Translations under genes and position numbers: made by a program
Part shown: positions 11,533-24,337 of the stretch, one piece after another
Position numbering within the stretch: position 1 is the first letter of the stretch
Layout of the letters: every line of letters begins with the position of its first letter
Assembly (NCBI GenBank): GCA_964035575.1
Contig: OZ037930.1
Location: 620,001-684,000 of the forward strand
Source of the DNA: Rhynchopus sp. YZ270_cl-10
Taxonomy: Eukaryota; Euglenozoa; Diplonemea; Diplonemida; Diplonemidae
Length of the DNA stretch: 64,000 bases
Reading direction: 5' to 3'
Notes under the pieces: model-generated
Seen by the model: only the letters and a program-made list of their open reading frames with translations
What the model was told of the DNA's origin: nothing
Database searches by the model: none

Positions 11533-13157
11533 CTAGCGTTCTTCCCCCCTTTTTTCGGCCAACAAACAAAACACATCTTTTTTTACTTCTTCAATTACCT
11601 CTTTTGTTTTCTACAACCTCCTACCAGGTTCTGTACACAATGTCACCGAAAGACTTTTATTTTTTTGTACTGAACTGAATAAAAAGACGCAATGGCCCCT
11701 ATAGAAATCGCTTTTATTACAAAAGGTAAAAGATTTTCTTCTTTTCTTTTTTCGTTCTTTTTCATTTCTTATTTGCCCTTTCTCCCCCCCCCAAAAAAAA
11801 ACTCCGAAAATTTAACGAAATTCGCAAAAAAACAAAAAACAAAAAACAAACAAAAACCCCTTTCACCTTCTGCTACTGGAACACATGATCGGTGAAACCC
11901 TTCTTCTTCCCCTCCCTTTCTTCCCCTCCCCTCCGGAATAGGGCGGGCTACTTTTTGTACCGACAATGACTGCATCGGAAAACGAGGATTTTTCTGAAAA
12001 CTTGGATTCGAATATGATGCAGACACCCGAGGATGAGCTCCACTACGTTTTCTTTTCTTTTTTTCTTTTTTGATAAATTGTTTTGGTGTAGTGTAGCTGC
12101 CCTCGGGTTTGTGTTGCCACAGTTGTGCATAATACACTGTCATTTTTTTCTCCCTCTCTTTGCTATTCTCTTTTTTTTTCTGTTCTGATTTATTTTACTT
12201 TTTTTTTGTATCAATGGAATACGTAGTAAAACACTCCTAGTATGCGGAAGCGTCAAAACACATCAAAAACAAATTGCCATTTTATGCAAAAAAAAAAAAA
12301 AAAGGAAGAAAAAAAAACGCACCATTTGTCATGAAGACCTCTATATTGAGCATTACTGGGGGGGGGCTAATAAAGTATACGGTGCTAATAAAGTATACGG
12401 GGGTAATAAAGTATACGGTGCGGAAACCCATTTTGAGCGTGGAAATCTGTGAAATAAAGTATACGGTTTTTGTGTACATTTTTCTTACTAAAAAAATTTT
12501 TCAGCAAGTTTTGCACAAAAAATCGAAAATTTTTTTTTTGATTTCGGTGGTCCGGATTCTGTACGTGCTGTGATGGGGTCACTTTGAGCTGAGAAACGAG
12601 TATTTTTGACCTAAAACGCGTGTATCAGTTTTTACACGATTGGTGCTGATGGGGTTCAGATTTGTGAAAATTTAAGTCACCAAAAAATTGTTCATTTTTC
12701 CACATTGACCCCACCACTGGCTGGGATTGGCCCAAAAATGCCAATGGTGGTGTTTTCGCGAGGTTTCGGCTACTAGAAACCCCAAAATAACAGTGATTTT
12801 TTTTTTTCTTCCACTTTTCGTTTTTTGGCCCTTCATACAATCCGGCGGAGAGCACTCAAACAAAAAAGTTGGCTTGAAACATCGCTGATCAATTACCCTG
12901 TTGGAGGGGGTGATTGGCGACCGTATCGGAGGAACTATTTCCTCTATAAGCTACGCTTGGTATCAGAACAAAAAAAACAACAAAAGAAAAAGAGCGAACA
13001 AAGATGAATGAAGGCCCCCATCTCAAGAGAGAAAAAAATGGGTAATATTTTGTTTTTGCGTTAATTGGTGTCACCGAAATCCTTTTGTCAGGGACCCGCC
13101 AGGGGACCTGTCAATATAGGGGGAAGGTGTATCATTTTTATAATTTCCCACCTGATT

Positions 13158-13250
13158 TACTGGGTACTGGGTACTGGGTACTGGGTACTGGGTACTGGGT
13201 ACTGGGTACTGGGTACTGGGTACTGGGTACTGGGTACTGGGTACTGGGTA
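13158..13250 (+). repeat. (TACTGGG)n tandem repeat
   Basis: About thirteen perfect copies of a 7-bp unit. The flanks carry related words, CAGGGACCCGCCAGGGGACC on the left and AACCTGTCAGGGACCTGTC on the right. A G-rich repeat of this kind is telomere-like in composition, but it is internal and the unit matches no common telomere repeat I know. Confidence 0.9.
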
Positions 13251-14677
13251 ACAGTGTTAAGGAATTATAAAAGTGAACCCCTTTGTGGCAAGGAACCTGT
13301 CAGGGACCTGTCAAATATCGGCATTTTCGGGAACCATTAATCCTCATTCTTAAAAGAAACAACACAACCGAAAAGGGGGAGAAATGGTGAGGGGGCTGTT
13401 TGACAAGAAGTTGTCGGGGTGAAAATATGTATTGTGTTCGAACCATGACCAAGCGGCGAGGGGTTTGGTCTCACGCTCTATTCGAAGATGGTACACACAG
13501 CTACCCGATCCTGACTGGTTTTTGTTTTACATTTTTTTTTTTTTTTTTTTTTTTTTTTTGTTTTCTTTTTTGTTGTATCGACAATCACCTACCGAGGTAG
13601 GATCTGTACACAATTTTTTTCTTCTTTTTTTTTTTGGTTTTATTGTTTACGTGATCTAAAATACGGGTGCGGAATGGGTCGAATAGGTAAGTAATAAAAT
13701 ATCAGTATCTTTTATTGAGGGGAAAATAGGAAATATTGTGGGGAGAGGAAAACACACACAAACTAGCCAAAATGCTCCACTCTGAGGAACTGCCTTATTT
13801 CCTGCTTTTCAAACACAAAAAAATATCGAAAAAAAAAGAAGTACAGCATTGTAACAAACCTGTATTTTTCCCTCTTTTTTTCTCCCTTTCTTGGAGATTT
13901 AAGCTAGAGCACTGTTAACAGGTTGATTTTTTTTGTCGTGCACAGAGTTGTTTAAATAACGTCATCCCCTCACCCACCCCCCTCACCCGGTATGTCGACA
14001 GATTAAAAAAATGAACCACAAGGAACTGCATGTATCCGAAACAAAATATTTCCCCTCCTCCCCACGATGGTAATAACCATTTGCGTCTCGCAAAAGAAAA
14101 AAATAATAAGAAAAAGAAAAGAAAAGAAAAGAAAAGAACCCCCCACCACCTTTGGTGGGGCATGTTGCAGAAACACAGTGTGCAATAACAAAGAAGATGG
14201 GGGGAAATATGGATCACCGTTGACGATTAGGATGTTTCAGAACATCGGTACATCTCACCCATAAGAGTGTGTGACAGAGAGGGAGATGGGACAAAAAAAA
14301 AGATTATGTTGGAAAAGACAAGAAGTCGGTAACGCAACTTCGAGCCAAGGGTTTTTTTTTTTTGTAAGAGATGTGCCACCAGAAGAAAAAAACTGTAGTT
14401 GTTGATGGAGTGACCAGTGTGATGCCAGCCATCCGGATGCAAGCACGACAAAATAAAAATTGAATTGAACATACAACACCCTCTTGTTGACAGTGCACCC
14501 TTTTAAATTTCTGCGTAAAGTGTGCTACCCACTGACTAAAGAGAAAACCCCTTTGAGGCCAAAAAAAAAAAAACGAACGTCAGACCCAAATTTTCACCCG
14601 AGAAACTGTAAAAATACACAGTATGGAACTCTACACGACGGTGAAGTACTACATTTGATTTGTGGTTTTCCGTTGTA

Positions 14678-14806
14678 ACCACCTGATTTTTACCCCGCGT
14701 ATAGGCGCGTAAAGGCCCGTAAAGGCCGGTATAGGCCAAACCCCACCCATTTTTCCCAGCCTTTACGCGCGATACGCGCCTATACGCGGGGTAAAAGTCA
14801 GGTGGT
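14678..14806. mobile_element. Foldback element with TATAGGCGCG arms
   Basis: ACCACCTGATTTTTACCCCG followed by CGTATAGGCGCGTAAAGG on the left is mirrored by CCTTTACGCGC and CGCGGGGTAAAAGTCAGGTGG on the right, around short GGCCCGTAAAGGCC repeats. Just upstream at 14632-14650 lies a lone CTACACGACGGTGAAGTA, identical to the terminal repeat of the element at 24338-24581, so a second element end may be present. Confidence 0.65.
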
Positions 14807-16569
14807 GTAAGCCAACGATGAAAAAATCACAAGAAACCCCGAAAAGTCAACAAGGCATTTACTTCGTGGACGAGCGATTTTTTTGAATCTGGTCTACTCT
14901 CTCTTTCTTCTAGGGGGAGATTTCTGTCGAGAAATTCCTCCGGAATTGAATCCACCCACCAACCCCTCTCCCCTCGTCTCCTGGTATGTAGAAACATTGT
15001 GAAGACAATACGGACAGACAGAACAACAAAGTAGAATTTTTTTTTTTTTTGGGATGAAACGAAATAACTCACTCTTTTTTTTCCTCTGCATTTTTTCTCT
15101 CTGTTTCTTCTTCCTCCCCCCCAACCCCGTTTGATCGCTGTTGATTGTGTGGCGCACGAAGCGCTGCTATTTCGCGTTTAGTTTTTTTCGCACACTTCGT
15201 GTCGGGAAAAGAATAAAATAAAACAAAATCAAGATCCCCTTAAAAGGATGAATGGATCGAAGGGAAGGGGAGTGTCGGGACAAAAAAAAATGGGTTTTGA
15301 AAAAAAGAATGGAAGAAAAAAGCAATACTGGAGACGAATGCAGGTACAGTAATACCACAGACAAGCACACAGAGTGAGACAGACAAAATTAGAATTTTTT
15401 TTTTCTTTTTTATTATTTTTTTGTGGTTGAGTAGGCGTTTTCTTGCTTGGTTTATTTTATTTTTTTGAATAATTGATAACGTGTAGACACCTCGCTTTTT
15501 TTTGTGAGATCCACGCTTTTTAAAAAAACTTGGTTGCACTGTATTTAACCCCCCTCCCACTAATCCGAAGTGCGTTCTGAAGGGAGAATTGATATTGTAA
15601 TATTTCAATTTCGTTTTCCTCTTTTGTTTTTTTCCCAATGCACTTCTACAAGACACTCCTACCCCATAGCTTCCTCAGGGTAGCCTTTCACGGACACAAC
15701 TCACTCATCTGTTTCAAGCACATTATCACAGACTGTTTTTTGCTACTTCAACTCCCTTATCCAAGAAAGTCAATGGAGGGAGTTTTGTTTTGTTTTAATG
15801 TTCTGCGACATGATCTACGTGGATGGCACTCAGTTACCAGGTAGGTATTCCCGGGTGTTACACACCCCCAGGTTGGACCCGGTAATGAAAAATTTAAAAC
15901 CCGGTCATACCCGGTAATCGGGTGCCACCCATGGACTTAGTAAAAAAAGAGACACACTGAAAATTGAAAACGAAAGGCAGGGGGCGCACACCTTTAAAAA
16001 AACACAGTGAAGAGGAGGGAAGAGGAGGGAGGAAGGGAAGGGGAAGGGGAACAAAGAATTTGTAACGAAATGAAACACAACCAAAATGTGGTGATGGTGG
16101 TGGGATGGGTGGGAGTTTTGTTTTGTTTTTGTTTTTTTAGTTTTTTTTTTTTTTGGTTTTTGATTGTTTTTAGTTTTTTTTTTTTTGAAAAAAAAAAGTG
16201 AAAGGAACAAAATGATAAAACGCACAGACGCCACCCATTTTCTGTATATTTTTTTTATAAAATTGCCGTCTGATAGATTTGTATCAACAACATCAATATT
16301 GTCAATACAATGCCTGAAGGCTAATGTTTTTCTTTTCTTTTCTTTTCTTTTTTGAAAACTTGGTTAGTGTAGCCACCGAGGATGAGCTCCACTATTTTTT
16401 CTTCTTATTTTTTTTTCTTTTTTGGTTTTATGTGTATTTACCCTGTGTTTTTACACACAATACACAAAAAAAAAGACCACTCCCAGCAACCGCTGCATTT
16501 AAACGAGAAAAAAAAAACTGCAAGATAGACTGTGCCTCTTGTCTTGATTTTCAAATAAGAAAAGTTTAT

Positions 16570-16605
16570 AAGATGAACCTAAGCCTCTCGTTGCTTAGTC
16601 ACCTT
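16570..16605 (+). repeat. Hairpin mini-repeat, consensus-like copy
   Basis: AAGATGAACCTAAGC, loop CTCTCGTT, then GCTTAGTCACCTT. The arms pair as AAG.TGA..CTAAGC with GCTTAG.TCA.CTT. Preceded by GTTTAT, as at the copies near 3471 and 49945. Confidence 0.7.
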
Positions 16606-16738
16606 AAGTGTAGACACCTGGGGATGACAGGTGACACACATTACTTTTGTTTGTGGGGAGGGGAGGGGAGGAACGGACGGGGGATAGAGTCTTGTACACA
16701 CATGACATCGTGAGCAGGGGGGGAAGAGAAAACTTTGT

Positions 16739-16773
16739 GAGATGAACCTAAGCCTCTCGTGATCAGTCACCTC
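16739..16773 (+). repeat. Hairpin mini-repeat with GAG/CTC closing pairs
   Basis: GAGATGAACCTAAGC, loop CTCTCGT, then GATCAGTCACCTC. Compared with the copy at 16570, the outer AAG/CTT pairs have become GAG/CTC, a change on both arms. Confidence 0.65.
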
Positions 16774-18030
16774 AAAATAAAATAAACGCAAGAAAAAAAT
16801 CCCCCATAAATGACCCACATTGATGTTATAACCGACGAATTGATGGAACAGTACCGCTGCCCACAAAGAAGCAAATGTACACATGCATATCATGTTCGTT
16901 CCCTTTTTCTGAAACCATTTGTTTGTTTGTTACGGTGTGGCTTTTGGATTCGAATAGACCCTGAGCCACACCATTTTTTTTTTTTTTTTAAAGTTATCTT
17001 TGAAATACAAAGCCCTCACAGGGTACCTAAAGTTTTTTTGCGTATACTATCTGTTCTACTGAATAGAACCTAGCATAAGGCACACGAAATGTACCTGAAG
17101 TCTAAAAGAAAGTTTGGTAAGATCCTCAGCGCCCATGCTTGCGCTCATGCTTGGCTACCTTTAAAAATGAATTTCCAATTTTTGAAGTCCTCTTTATCAC
17201 CTAACAAAGTGACCGTTATTTACGTGGACCGCAAATAAGCGTCAAAACTCAAAAAATTCAATCAAAAGAGAAAAAAAAAAATTGTTCCAGAACCAGTGTA
17301 ATAAAACGACTATAAACTTTGGTTTTCTGACCCACATTTCGTTCTGTGTGACACACACACACACACACACACTCTCTCTCTCTTATTCTCCTCACTCTGA
17401 TCTTTGCAAAAAAAAAACCCCCCCTCACAACACACAAAGTAGGCAATCACCTAGGATTGTTTTTACCCAAACCTGATTACGAAATACTCACCCAAAGAAC
17501 AATGAAAGAACAGGAAAAAAATGCATGGGGAAGAAAAAAAATAATAATATGGGCTCCTGAACATTCCTGCGGCTGTGTGGAGGAGATGCAACCAAACAGC
17601 GATAAAAACCCCTCTTTTTTTTTTTAACCGAAGAGACGAACGTCACCACATGAAAACACATCATTGAAGAAATAAAAAAAAAACTACCCAAAACCCTCAA
17701 CCCCCATAAGCGGCTGTTCTCTCTGTATCATGCCATTTTCTTCTTCTTCTTCTTCTTTTCTTTTTTTATTGACAACGAACCTGATATTCAAAAAAACTTT
17801 AAAAAAAAAGGGGAAGGGGGGAGTAAAACGGATCCCAGATAAAAGCAAAGGTGATTCGGCGATTTGCGTCTTTCATTTTTTTTTTTCTCTCTTTAGTTTT
17901 TGCAAGACAAAAACACACAGAACAAAGCCTAAAAAAAGCCCCCTTCCCTATCCATTTCTTTAGAGAGCGATTCTGGGGAGTGGTGGAGGGAGAAAGAGGG
18001 GGGGAAAAAGAAAAGGAAAAATAAAGGTTT

Positions 18031-21000
18031 CTACTTCCCCGCCATGTACGGCGACTGCATGCGGTTCTGGAGCATGGCAGTCGGGGGGACTGACACATTT
18101 TGGTTTCTGCGCCCCTGACCACCGTTGTGCCCCTGCTGTTGACCGTTGTGCCCTGGCCCGTTCGGCCCGATGTGTCCAGGACCTGGGCCATTGTTTGGCC
18201 CAGCATGTCCTTGAGGTCCGTTCTGTCCAATGTGACCTGGCGCCCCGTTCGGTCCGTTGTGTCCTGACGGCCCGTTCATGGCAGTGTGCTTGCCGTGTGA
18301 TGGAGGCTGGCTGTGCTGTGTCTTCCCGCCTTGGTTGAGCCCTCCCGCTCCTTTGCCTGCACCCTTCTGTGTGTGGGGTAATTTAAAAAAAAAAATGTGT
18401 GTTTTTCATGACAAACCTTATGCTGGTTCGTCTGCAACCTGCGTCCCCCGTTGTACTTCATCCCTTCGCCGTGCGAACCCCCTTCTGGGTGGTGTCCTGC
18501 ACCGATTGCACCTGGGCCGATCGGACCGGGGCGTCCATCCTGGGAGCCACCTTCCTCCCGGGAGCCTCCACCGTTGGTTGCGGCTGCCGCTGCCCTCGCA
18601 GCAGCGACCTGCAGCTGGGCTTCCTTTGGGTTGACTGCCTTGAACGCGTATGGAGGTGCATTGCTGCCGCTCCAGCCGCTTCCCGGTGCACCTGCACCGG
18701 GCACACCGGAGCCAGGTGCACCAGGTGCAGAGGCGAGAGGTGGTGTGGAGGTGACTTCCTGGCCCTCCTGGATGGAGCCTGGGAGGAGGCGGGAGTTGAT
18801 CAGCGGAGGGGGTGGACGGTATGTGTTGTTGCTGCTGCTGCTGTTGGTGGCGCTGGCGGCGGCAAAGGGCTTTGAGGGTGCAGCAGCGGCAGGCGGCTGC
18901 TGCTCCTGCTGCTGCTGGAAGTAGTTCCGCCTCTGTGTGGTGTACCAGTCGTTGATGCGCGTCACGTCCTTCTCGATAGCCGTCCACGCCGCACCCTCGT
19001 CGCCCTCCAGCTCATGCCGCCCGCCCTTCTCCTCCGTATCGATGCGCAGCACGCACCACTCGTACTTCGCAAGGATGTCCTTGAAGTGGCTCCACTGCTC
19101 AGAGAGGGTCGACGCGAGCTTCACGTGGTCTTCCTCCTCCGCTTGCCTGTGGGTGTGTTGTGTGTTTGCTTTAATGAGCGCAAAAGAAGGGTTTATAATG
19201 TGACCAACGAGGGGGTCAAATACCACCTATTTGCATAAAAGGGGAGTGGATAGTAAGTAAAAACTTAGTCAAGAAATTGCATTGTATTCCGCAAAGGGTT
19301 TCAAAATTGTGGTTTGCATACAGAACGACCTGGCGGGCCTCGTTCTCGATGAACTCAAACTCGTGTACGGTCTGGCTGAAGGAGCTCTGGTCCGTGCACC
19401 TGCTGTGGATGAGCCACTCGATCTGGCCTGCGTGCGAGTCGAGGTCGACTTCGATCTTCTTCTCCTCCTCCTTCTCCTTGGCGGCTGCGAGGGCAGCCTT
19501 CTTCGCCTTGTCCTCGCTGGAGAAGGAGATGGCGCGGGCAACGGCGTCCTTCATGCGCTCGGGGATGTGGACGTTGGTGGGCTGCTCGCTGGGGTAGACG
19601 TGGAGGAAGTGGCAGCGGTCGCCACGTGAGCAGCCGCCTGTCTGGAAGTAGTGGCACGGAGGGGGTTTGTCAGAGAAGGCAGGCGACTGTGCTTGCGAAA
19701 GGTCCGTCGGTGTCGGGCGCTTGGAAGAGACAGGCGACGCACTCTCGTGGCTCAGTGCGCCGTCAAAGGTCGCAGGCGACACGCCGCCCACACGCTCGCG
19801 TGTCGCTGCCATCGCCTCAGGTGTCTTGCGTCCCTCGCTCCCCCCAGTGCTGCTCTGCGAGTGCCGCTCGTACACAGCCCCCGCAGGCACAAACGGGTTC
19901 GCAGACGGGTTCGGCGTGCTACTCGAGATCGGCACATAAGGCTTGCTCGGTGGCTTGGCAAGCGTCGCACTCTGGTTGGCCGCCTGCGTCAGCAGGCCCG
20001 ACCCAGCGGCAGGTGTTGTGCTTGCAGGTGCGGGCGTGCTTGGGAATGAGTAGTGCGGTGCCTGGGTCTGGTTCTGACTCTGGTTCTGCTGGGAAGGTGG
20101 GACATAAGCGGGTGACGGTTGGTGGCTTGGCTGGTGTGTGCTTGGGGTCTGTGCCTTCTGTGTCTGTGTCTGTGCCTGTGGCTGCTGCTGTTGCTGTTGT
20201 TGCGGCTGTTGATGTTGCTGGTGTTGGTGCTGATGTTGTTGGTGATGCTGGTGTTGCTGGTGCTGGTGCTGTTGATGTTGGTGTTGTTGTTGATGTTGCT
20301 GCTGTTGCGGCTGCTGCTGCTGATGTTGGTGCTGGTGCTGCTGTGGCGGTTGCTGCTGCTGTTGATGTTGCTGTTGATGATGTTGCTGATGTTGGTGCTG
20401 GTGCGACTGTGCCTGCGGCTGAACCTGGTGCTGCTGCGGGTTCTGTACAGGTTGGTGGTGCTGGTGCTGATGCTGATGCTGATGCTGGTGTTGATGCTGG
20501 TGCTGGTGCTGGTGCGCCTGTGCAGGTTGCTGGTGCTGTTGATGGTGCTGGTGTTGATGATGGTGCTGGTGATGGGCAGCTGGTGCGTGTTGTTGCTGGT
20601 GCTGGTGTTGGTGGTGCTGGTGCTGGTGTTGATGCTGGTGGTGATGGTGGTGTGGATGCACGGGTGGCTGGGCTGCTGCTGGCTGTGTCACGGGCGACGT
20701 CACCTGTGAGGGTTGTATCGGGATCATGTGCGCCGGCTGCGTGCCAGCAGGGTTCTGTGGTTGCGCCGCAGGGTGTGTCAGGAGCGAGTGGTGCTGCGCT
20801 GGTTGCTGCGGGACAGGCTGCACAACGGGTGGCTGCTGCTGCTGTTGAGTTTGCTGCTGCGGTTGCTGTTGTTGCTGCTGGGTCTGCTGCTGAACCTGCT
20901 GCTGCTGCTGCTGCTGCTGAGTTTGCTGCTGTTGCGGGGGTTGCTGTTGTTGCGGATGCTGCTGTGGTTGCTGTTGCTGTGCCTGCTGTGTCTGCGATTG

Positions 21001-22350
21001 CTGCGGCTGCGCTGCGAGAGCGTTGGCAATGTGCTGCATCGCCTGTGCACCCTCGGGCAGGTTGTGCGGTATCTTAGCCAACGTCGCGAGACGTGCGAGG
21101 TCGCCTATAATCTTGTGGCTGGTCTGCGTGGGGAGGGTGATGCCTCTGTCCTGCTCCACGAACCAGAGGGAGACACCTGTTTGACGCACGAGGAGGCTGA
21201 TGGACTGGAGGGGTGGACGCTCGCTGTCGTTGACCCAGTAGCGCAGGCCGTTGGCGGGGCCGTACTCGAAGGTGATCATGTTGTTCGTGCTCGGGTCTCT
21301 GAAGGGCGAGAGGAAGGTAGGCTTGTGATGCGAGGGCAGTGCTGCTGCTGCGGCCACTGCCACCGGGGGCGGCTCGTCCGGTGCACGGTGCATGCGTACA
21401 CGCAGGCCAAGCAGCTCGTTGAGCTTTGCTTCCGCACCTCTGAGCTCGTTCTTCTCTGGCCCGTTCCCCTCAGCATCGAAGAGCATGACAAGCTCCTTCC
21501 CGTCGAAGCGGAACTCCACTGCCGTCACACAGATCTTCTTCTGGTCCACAGCACGCTGCATCTGCTCGAACATCCACTTCTCCGCACGGTTGTGCTCCTG
21601 CTTGAGTGCGGCGACCTCTTCTTGGTTAGCAAGACGCAGGAAGATGGGCACAGGCGGACAGTCACGCCACTGATCCTGCGGGATCATGTAGTCATTCGCC
21701 GCGGGGTTGCGCTTGCAGTCGAGAATCTGCACGAGGTCGTACCCGTTGTCCTCCTTCGTCACCAACGCGTACATCGGGTGCTGAATGTCGATGTGGCAGT
21801 TTGAGTAGCAGTACACCGTTGCCGTGCTGGTCACCGCCGTCAACTTGAACGCAAGAAAATCATTCGGCCGCAACGGCCTCGGCCAGCTGATGGGGGGTGC
21901 GACGTCGTGCGTATAATTCTTAATCACATCGACACCAATATCCATCCCGTTTGCCAGTAACCTGCCCCACTGCAGCTGCGTTGCACTCAGGGTATGATGT
22001 GCGGTGAGCCCTGGAGGGTGAATACCACCTGGGATTGGCGCTGCAACGGCATGACCTGATGACGCGGTACTGGGAGAAGGTGAGACTGCCGGCGCGAGAG
22101 AGGGCTGCCCTAGAGCAGGGGAGGGGACTGCCGCAGCACCCATCTTCTTCCCGAAGCCGGTGTGCATGCCGAGAGCGAAGGGCTCCTGCGCCCTGGGTTG
22201 CGGAGGCACCGGCATTACGTTCTGCGAGGAGCCCCGCTCAGGCCCCCCTCCCGTTGCCACAAACCCCGTCTGCTGCTGCTGCTGCACCCCGTCAAACTCC
22301 CCCTTAGACCCCCACCCCTTCCTGATGACCCCCGTTGTTTTCGTCCCCAC
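18031..22350 (-). CDS. PSP1-domain / PAM2-like / CCCH zinc-finger protein
   Basis: Three exons: 19322-22350, 18417-19146 and 18031-18366. The introns are 19147-19321 (175 bp, GTATGC..ACAG) and 18367-18416 (50 bp, GTTTGT..ACAG). Splicing keeps one frame of 1364 residues. Domains in order: a PSP1 C-terminal-type domain near residues 245-322 (VEFRFDGKELVMLFDAEG); a vast Gln/His tract near 450-760; a PAM2-like motif STPNPSANPFVP near 811, the type that binds the MLLE domain of poly(A)-binding protein; a CCCH finger near 898-916 (C-x7-C-x5-C-x3-H); a helical segment spanning intron 1; and a Gly/Asn/Pro-rich tail. A cytoplasmic mRNA-binding regulator is the likely role. The 5' end is uncertain: the frame stays open above 22350 with no ATG up to an AG acceptor near 22423. 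The first in-frame ATG is at 22215, so an upstream exon is likely. Confidence 0.85.
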
Positions 22351-22765
22351 CCTGCCAGAGGCAGTCCGTGCGGAGGGCCCGCTGTGATTGATTATAGTAC
22401 CGTCGGTGCTTCTCGCTGCCCTAAGGATAGAGAAAGAAGGGCGGAGAAGAGCGAAGAGGAGAAGAGAAGAGAAGAGAAGCTGAGAAGCAGGAAACGACTG
22501 AAAAAAGAGTCGAAAAAAAGGGGGTTGGAGGGGAGGGGAAAGGGAGGGCGGCGGGGGTTGTAGTTGTAGGGGGGGGTAAGGGGGTTTTTTTTCTTTACCC
22601 GCGCCTGTAGAGAGAGTGTGTTGGAATGTGGTAGATGTGGTGGATGCGGTGGAATGTGGTGGAGGTGATAAATACTTGAGTAAAAGGGGGAAAGGGGACG
22701 TTTTCCCCCCGCTCTCTTTTGTTCGTTCACTTCATCTAGTTCCGCGATTGGACCAATTGTCTTAA

Positions 22766-24142
22766 CCCTTTAGACCCCAAGCCGTTTTTTGGACCCACTT
22801 TTGAGTTTTAGTTTTTGGGGCTCTCCAACCGGTGAAGGGACCCCAGATGCAAATTTTTGATCGTACCTGGCCGCAATTGAAAGATTTTGAACACGGCTTT
22901 CAATTCCATTTTTTTAAGTTTTTTTTTCGAAAAAAAATATTATCCCCAAAATGAGGTAAGCATAAAATCCACCTTTCGGTTTTTTACTCGTCCAGCCGAG
23001 CGAGGGAATATCCCTAAATTATTGCTCTCCGAAAATGGCGTTATTTGAAAGATTCGCCACAAAATCTTTTCAAGGAAAAAAAAATCGAGCAAAAAGTCCG
23101 AGTAGAACCCAACTTAGATGAGTGTAGCTCTGTTAGCAGCATGTCTAAAAATCGATTTCCCTAACGATTTACACTGAAACACCACCACACACGTAAAAAA
23201 GCGATTTTTTCACGTTTTTGGGCATCTACAGGCCCCGAAACACCCCCAGAATGGGTCAGAACGACCCTGTGTGCCGAAAATTCACAAAAAAAGCACCCTG
23301 CAATACGAAAAAATAGTGAAAACCCGGCTTCTAGTGTGTTTTGGGTGGGAATAAGGCCAAGGATAGTGATCATAGTCAGAAAAACAGTGATTTTGGTGGT
23401 GGTTCTCACGAACTTCCAAAGTGCATTCAGATGCACAAAAGTTTTCGATTGTTGCTTCTTTTGACAGATTTGACATCAAATCTTTCCAAAAATGTAAAAG
23501 TATTTTCACGAAAATGAGTAGAACCCCACTTACCAACCCTACTAGCCTTACGACCTTAGCAACGTTAAACCCGTGATTTGGTGGTAAAATCTCACCAAAA
23601 TCCGAGGAAATCACAGATGCATAAAAGTTTTCGATTTTGGCGTATTTTGAAAGCTGTGTACGAAATCTTTCCACACAAAAAAAGTGTTTTCACGAAAACG
23701 AGTAGAAATTTTTTGATCACATGGAGGCTCTGAAAAGTGACTTTTCACCGTACTTTTCCACGCTCCCCGGCATCCAAGGAAAACCCAGATGCATAAAAGT
23801 GTTCTTAGATGGCGTATTTTGAAAGATCGGTGAAAAATCTTTCAAAATATAAAAAAATGTTTTTCTGAAAATGAGTAGAACCCCAGTAATAGCCTAGTGG
23901 TATTAGGAGGGATATTTCAGGGGGTGTTGGTCAAAAAACATGATTTTCCGTGGCAGCTCCGCCTTCCCCCCAGCATCCAAAAAAAAATTAGATGAACAAA
24001 ACTTTTCGATTCTTGCTTCTTTTGAAAGATCGGCGCAAAATCTTTCAAAATATAAAAAATGTTTTTCCAATTTTGAGTAGAACATTCCTAATTGTATGGC
24101 GCCATTCGGCTGGCCATATATGGCCACTTGGGGTCTAAAGGG
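22766..24142. mobile_element. piggyBac-like non-autonomous transposon
   Basis: Ends CCCTTTAGACCCCAAG and CTTGGGGTCTAAAGGG are perfect inverted repeats flanked on both sides by TTAA (22762-22765 and 24143-24146), the target duplication and CCC/GGG termini typical of piggyBac elements. The 1377-bp interior has no transposase frame. It consists of about five diverged tandem units of 150-200 bp, each with CAGATGCA-AAAAGT, a TTTGAAAGAT...ATCTTTCAAA-type inverted pair, and GAGTAGAACCCC. It sits upstream of the PSP1-like gene and downstream of the fucosyltransferase-like gene. Confidence 0.85.
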
Positions 24143-24337
24143 TTAAAGGTTTGTTATGAGGGGTTTTTATTGCGTTTGTTTGAAAACTTGGTTGTATTAG
24201 TGTAGACACCCGAGAATGAACTCCACTATGATTTTTGTTCTGTTCTGTGGACTATCACCTAAATAGCCTAATACCGTGGATAATTAGTGTCTGGCTACTC
24301 AATATATTTCGCCTTTTTGGACTAAAAAGGAATGACA

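Larger units (their letters stand above)
9954..18030. other. Gene-free spacer with MITEs and microsatellites
   Basis: No supportable gene. The stretch holds a TTTG microsatellite, a TACTGGG tandem repeat, a T-run of about 30 bases near 13531-13560, GT- and CA-rich tracts near 10210 and 17350, a MITE at 11101, a foldback at 14678, and several hairpin mini-repeats. A GGTGCTCCTGA...GCGTACTT motif near 10258-10345 resembles the interior of the MITE at 11101. Confidence 0.65.

Noticed and set aside
13158-13250. TACTGGG array as a telomere
   Set aside because: It is short, internal, and continued by ordinary spacer on both sides.
16570-16605. Hairpin mini-repeats as tRNA genes
   Set aside because: They are too short and lack a B-box-like GGTTCGANTCC and an acceptor stem; I found no convincing tRNA anywhere in the window.
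19626-21077. Long plus-strand frames across the Gln/His tract of the PSP1-like gene
   Set aside because: They are shadows of CAG/CAA/CAC-rich codons; translations are Ala/Val- or Leu-only low complexity.
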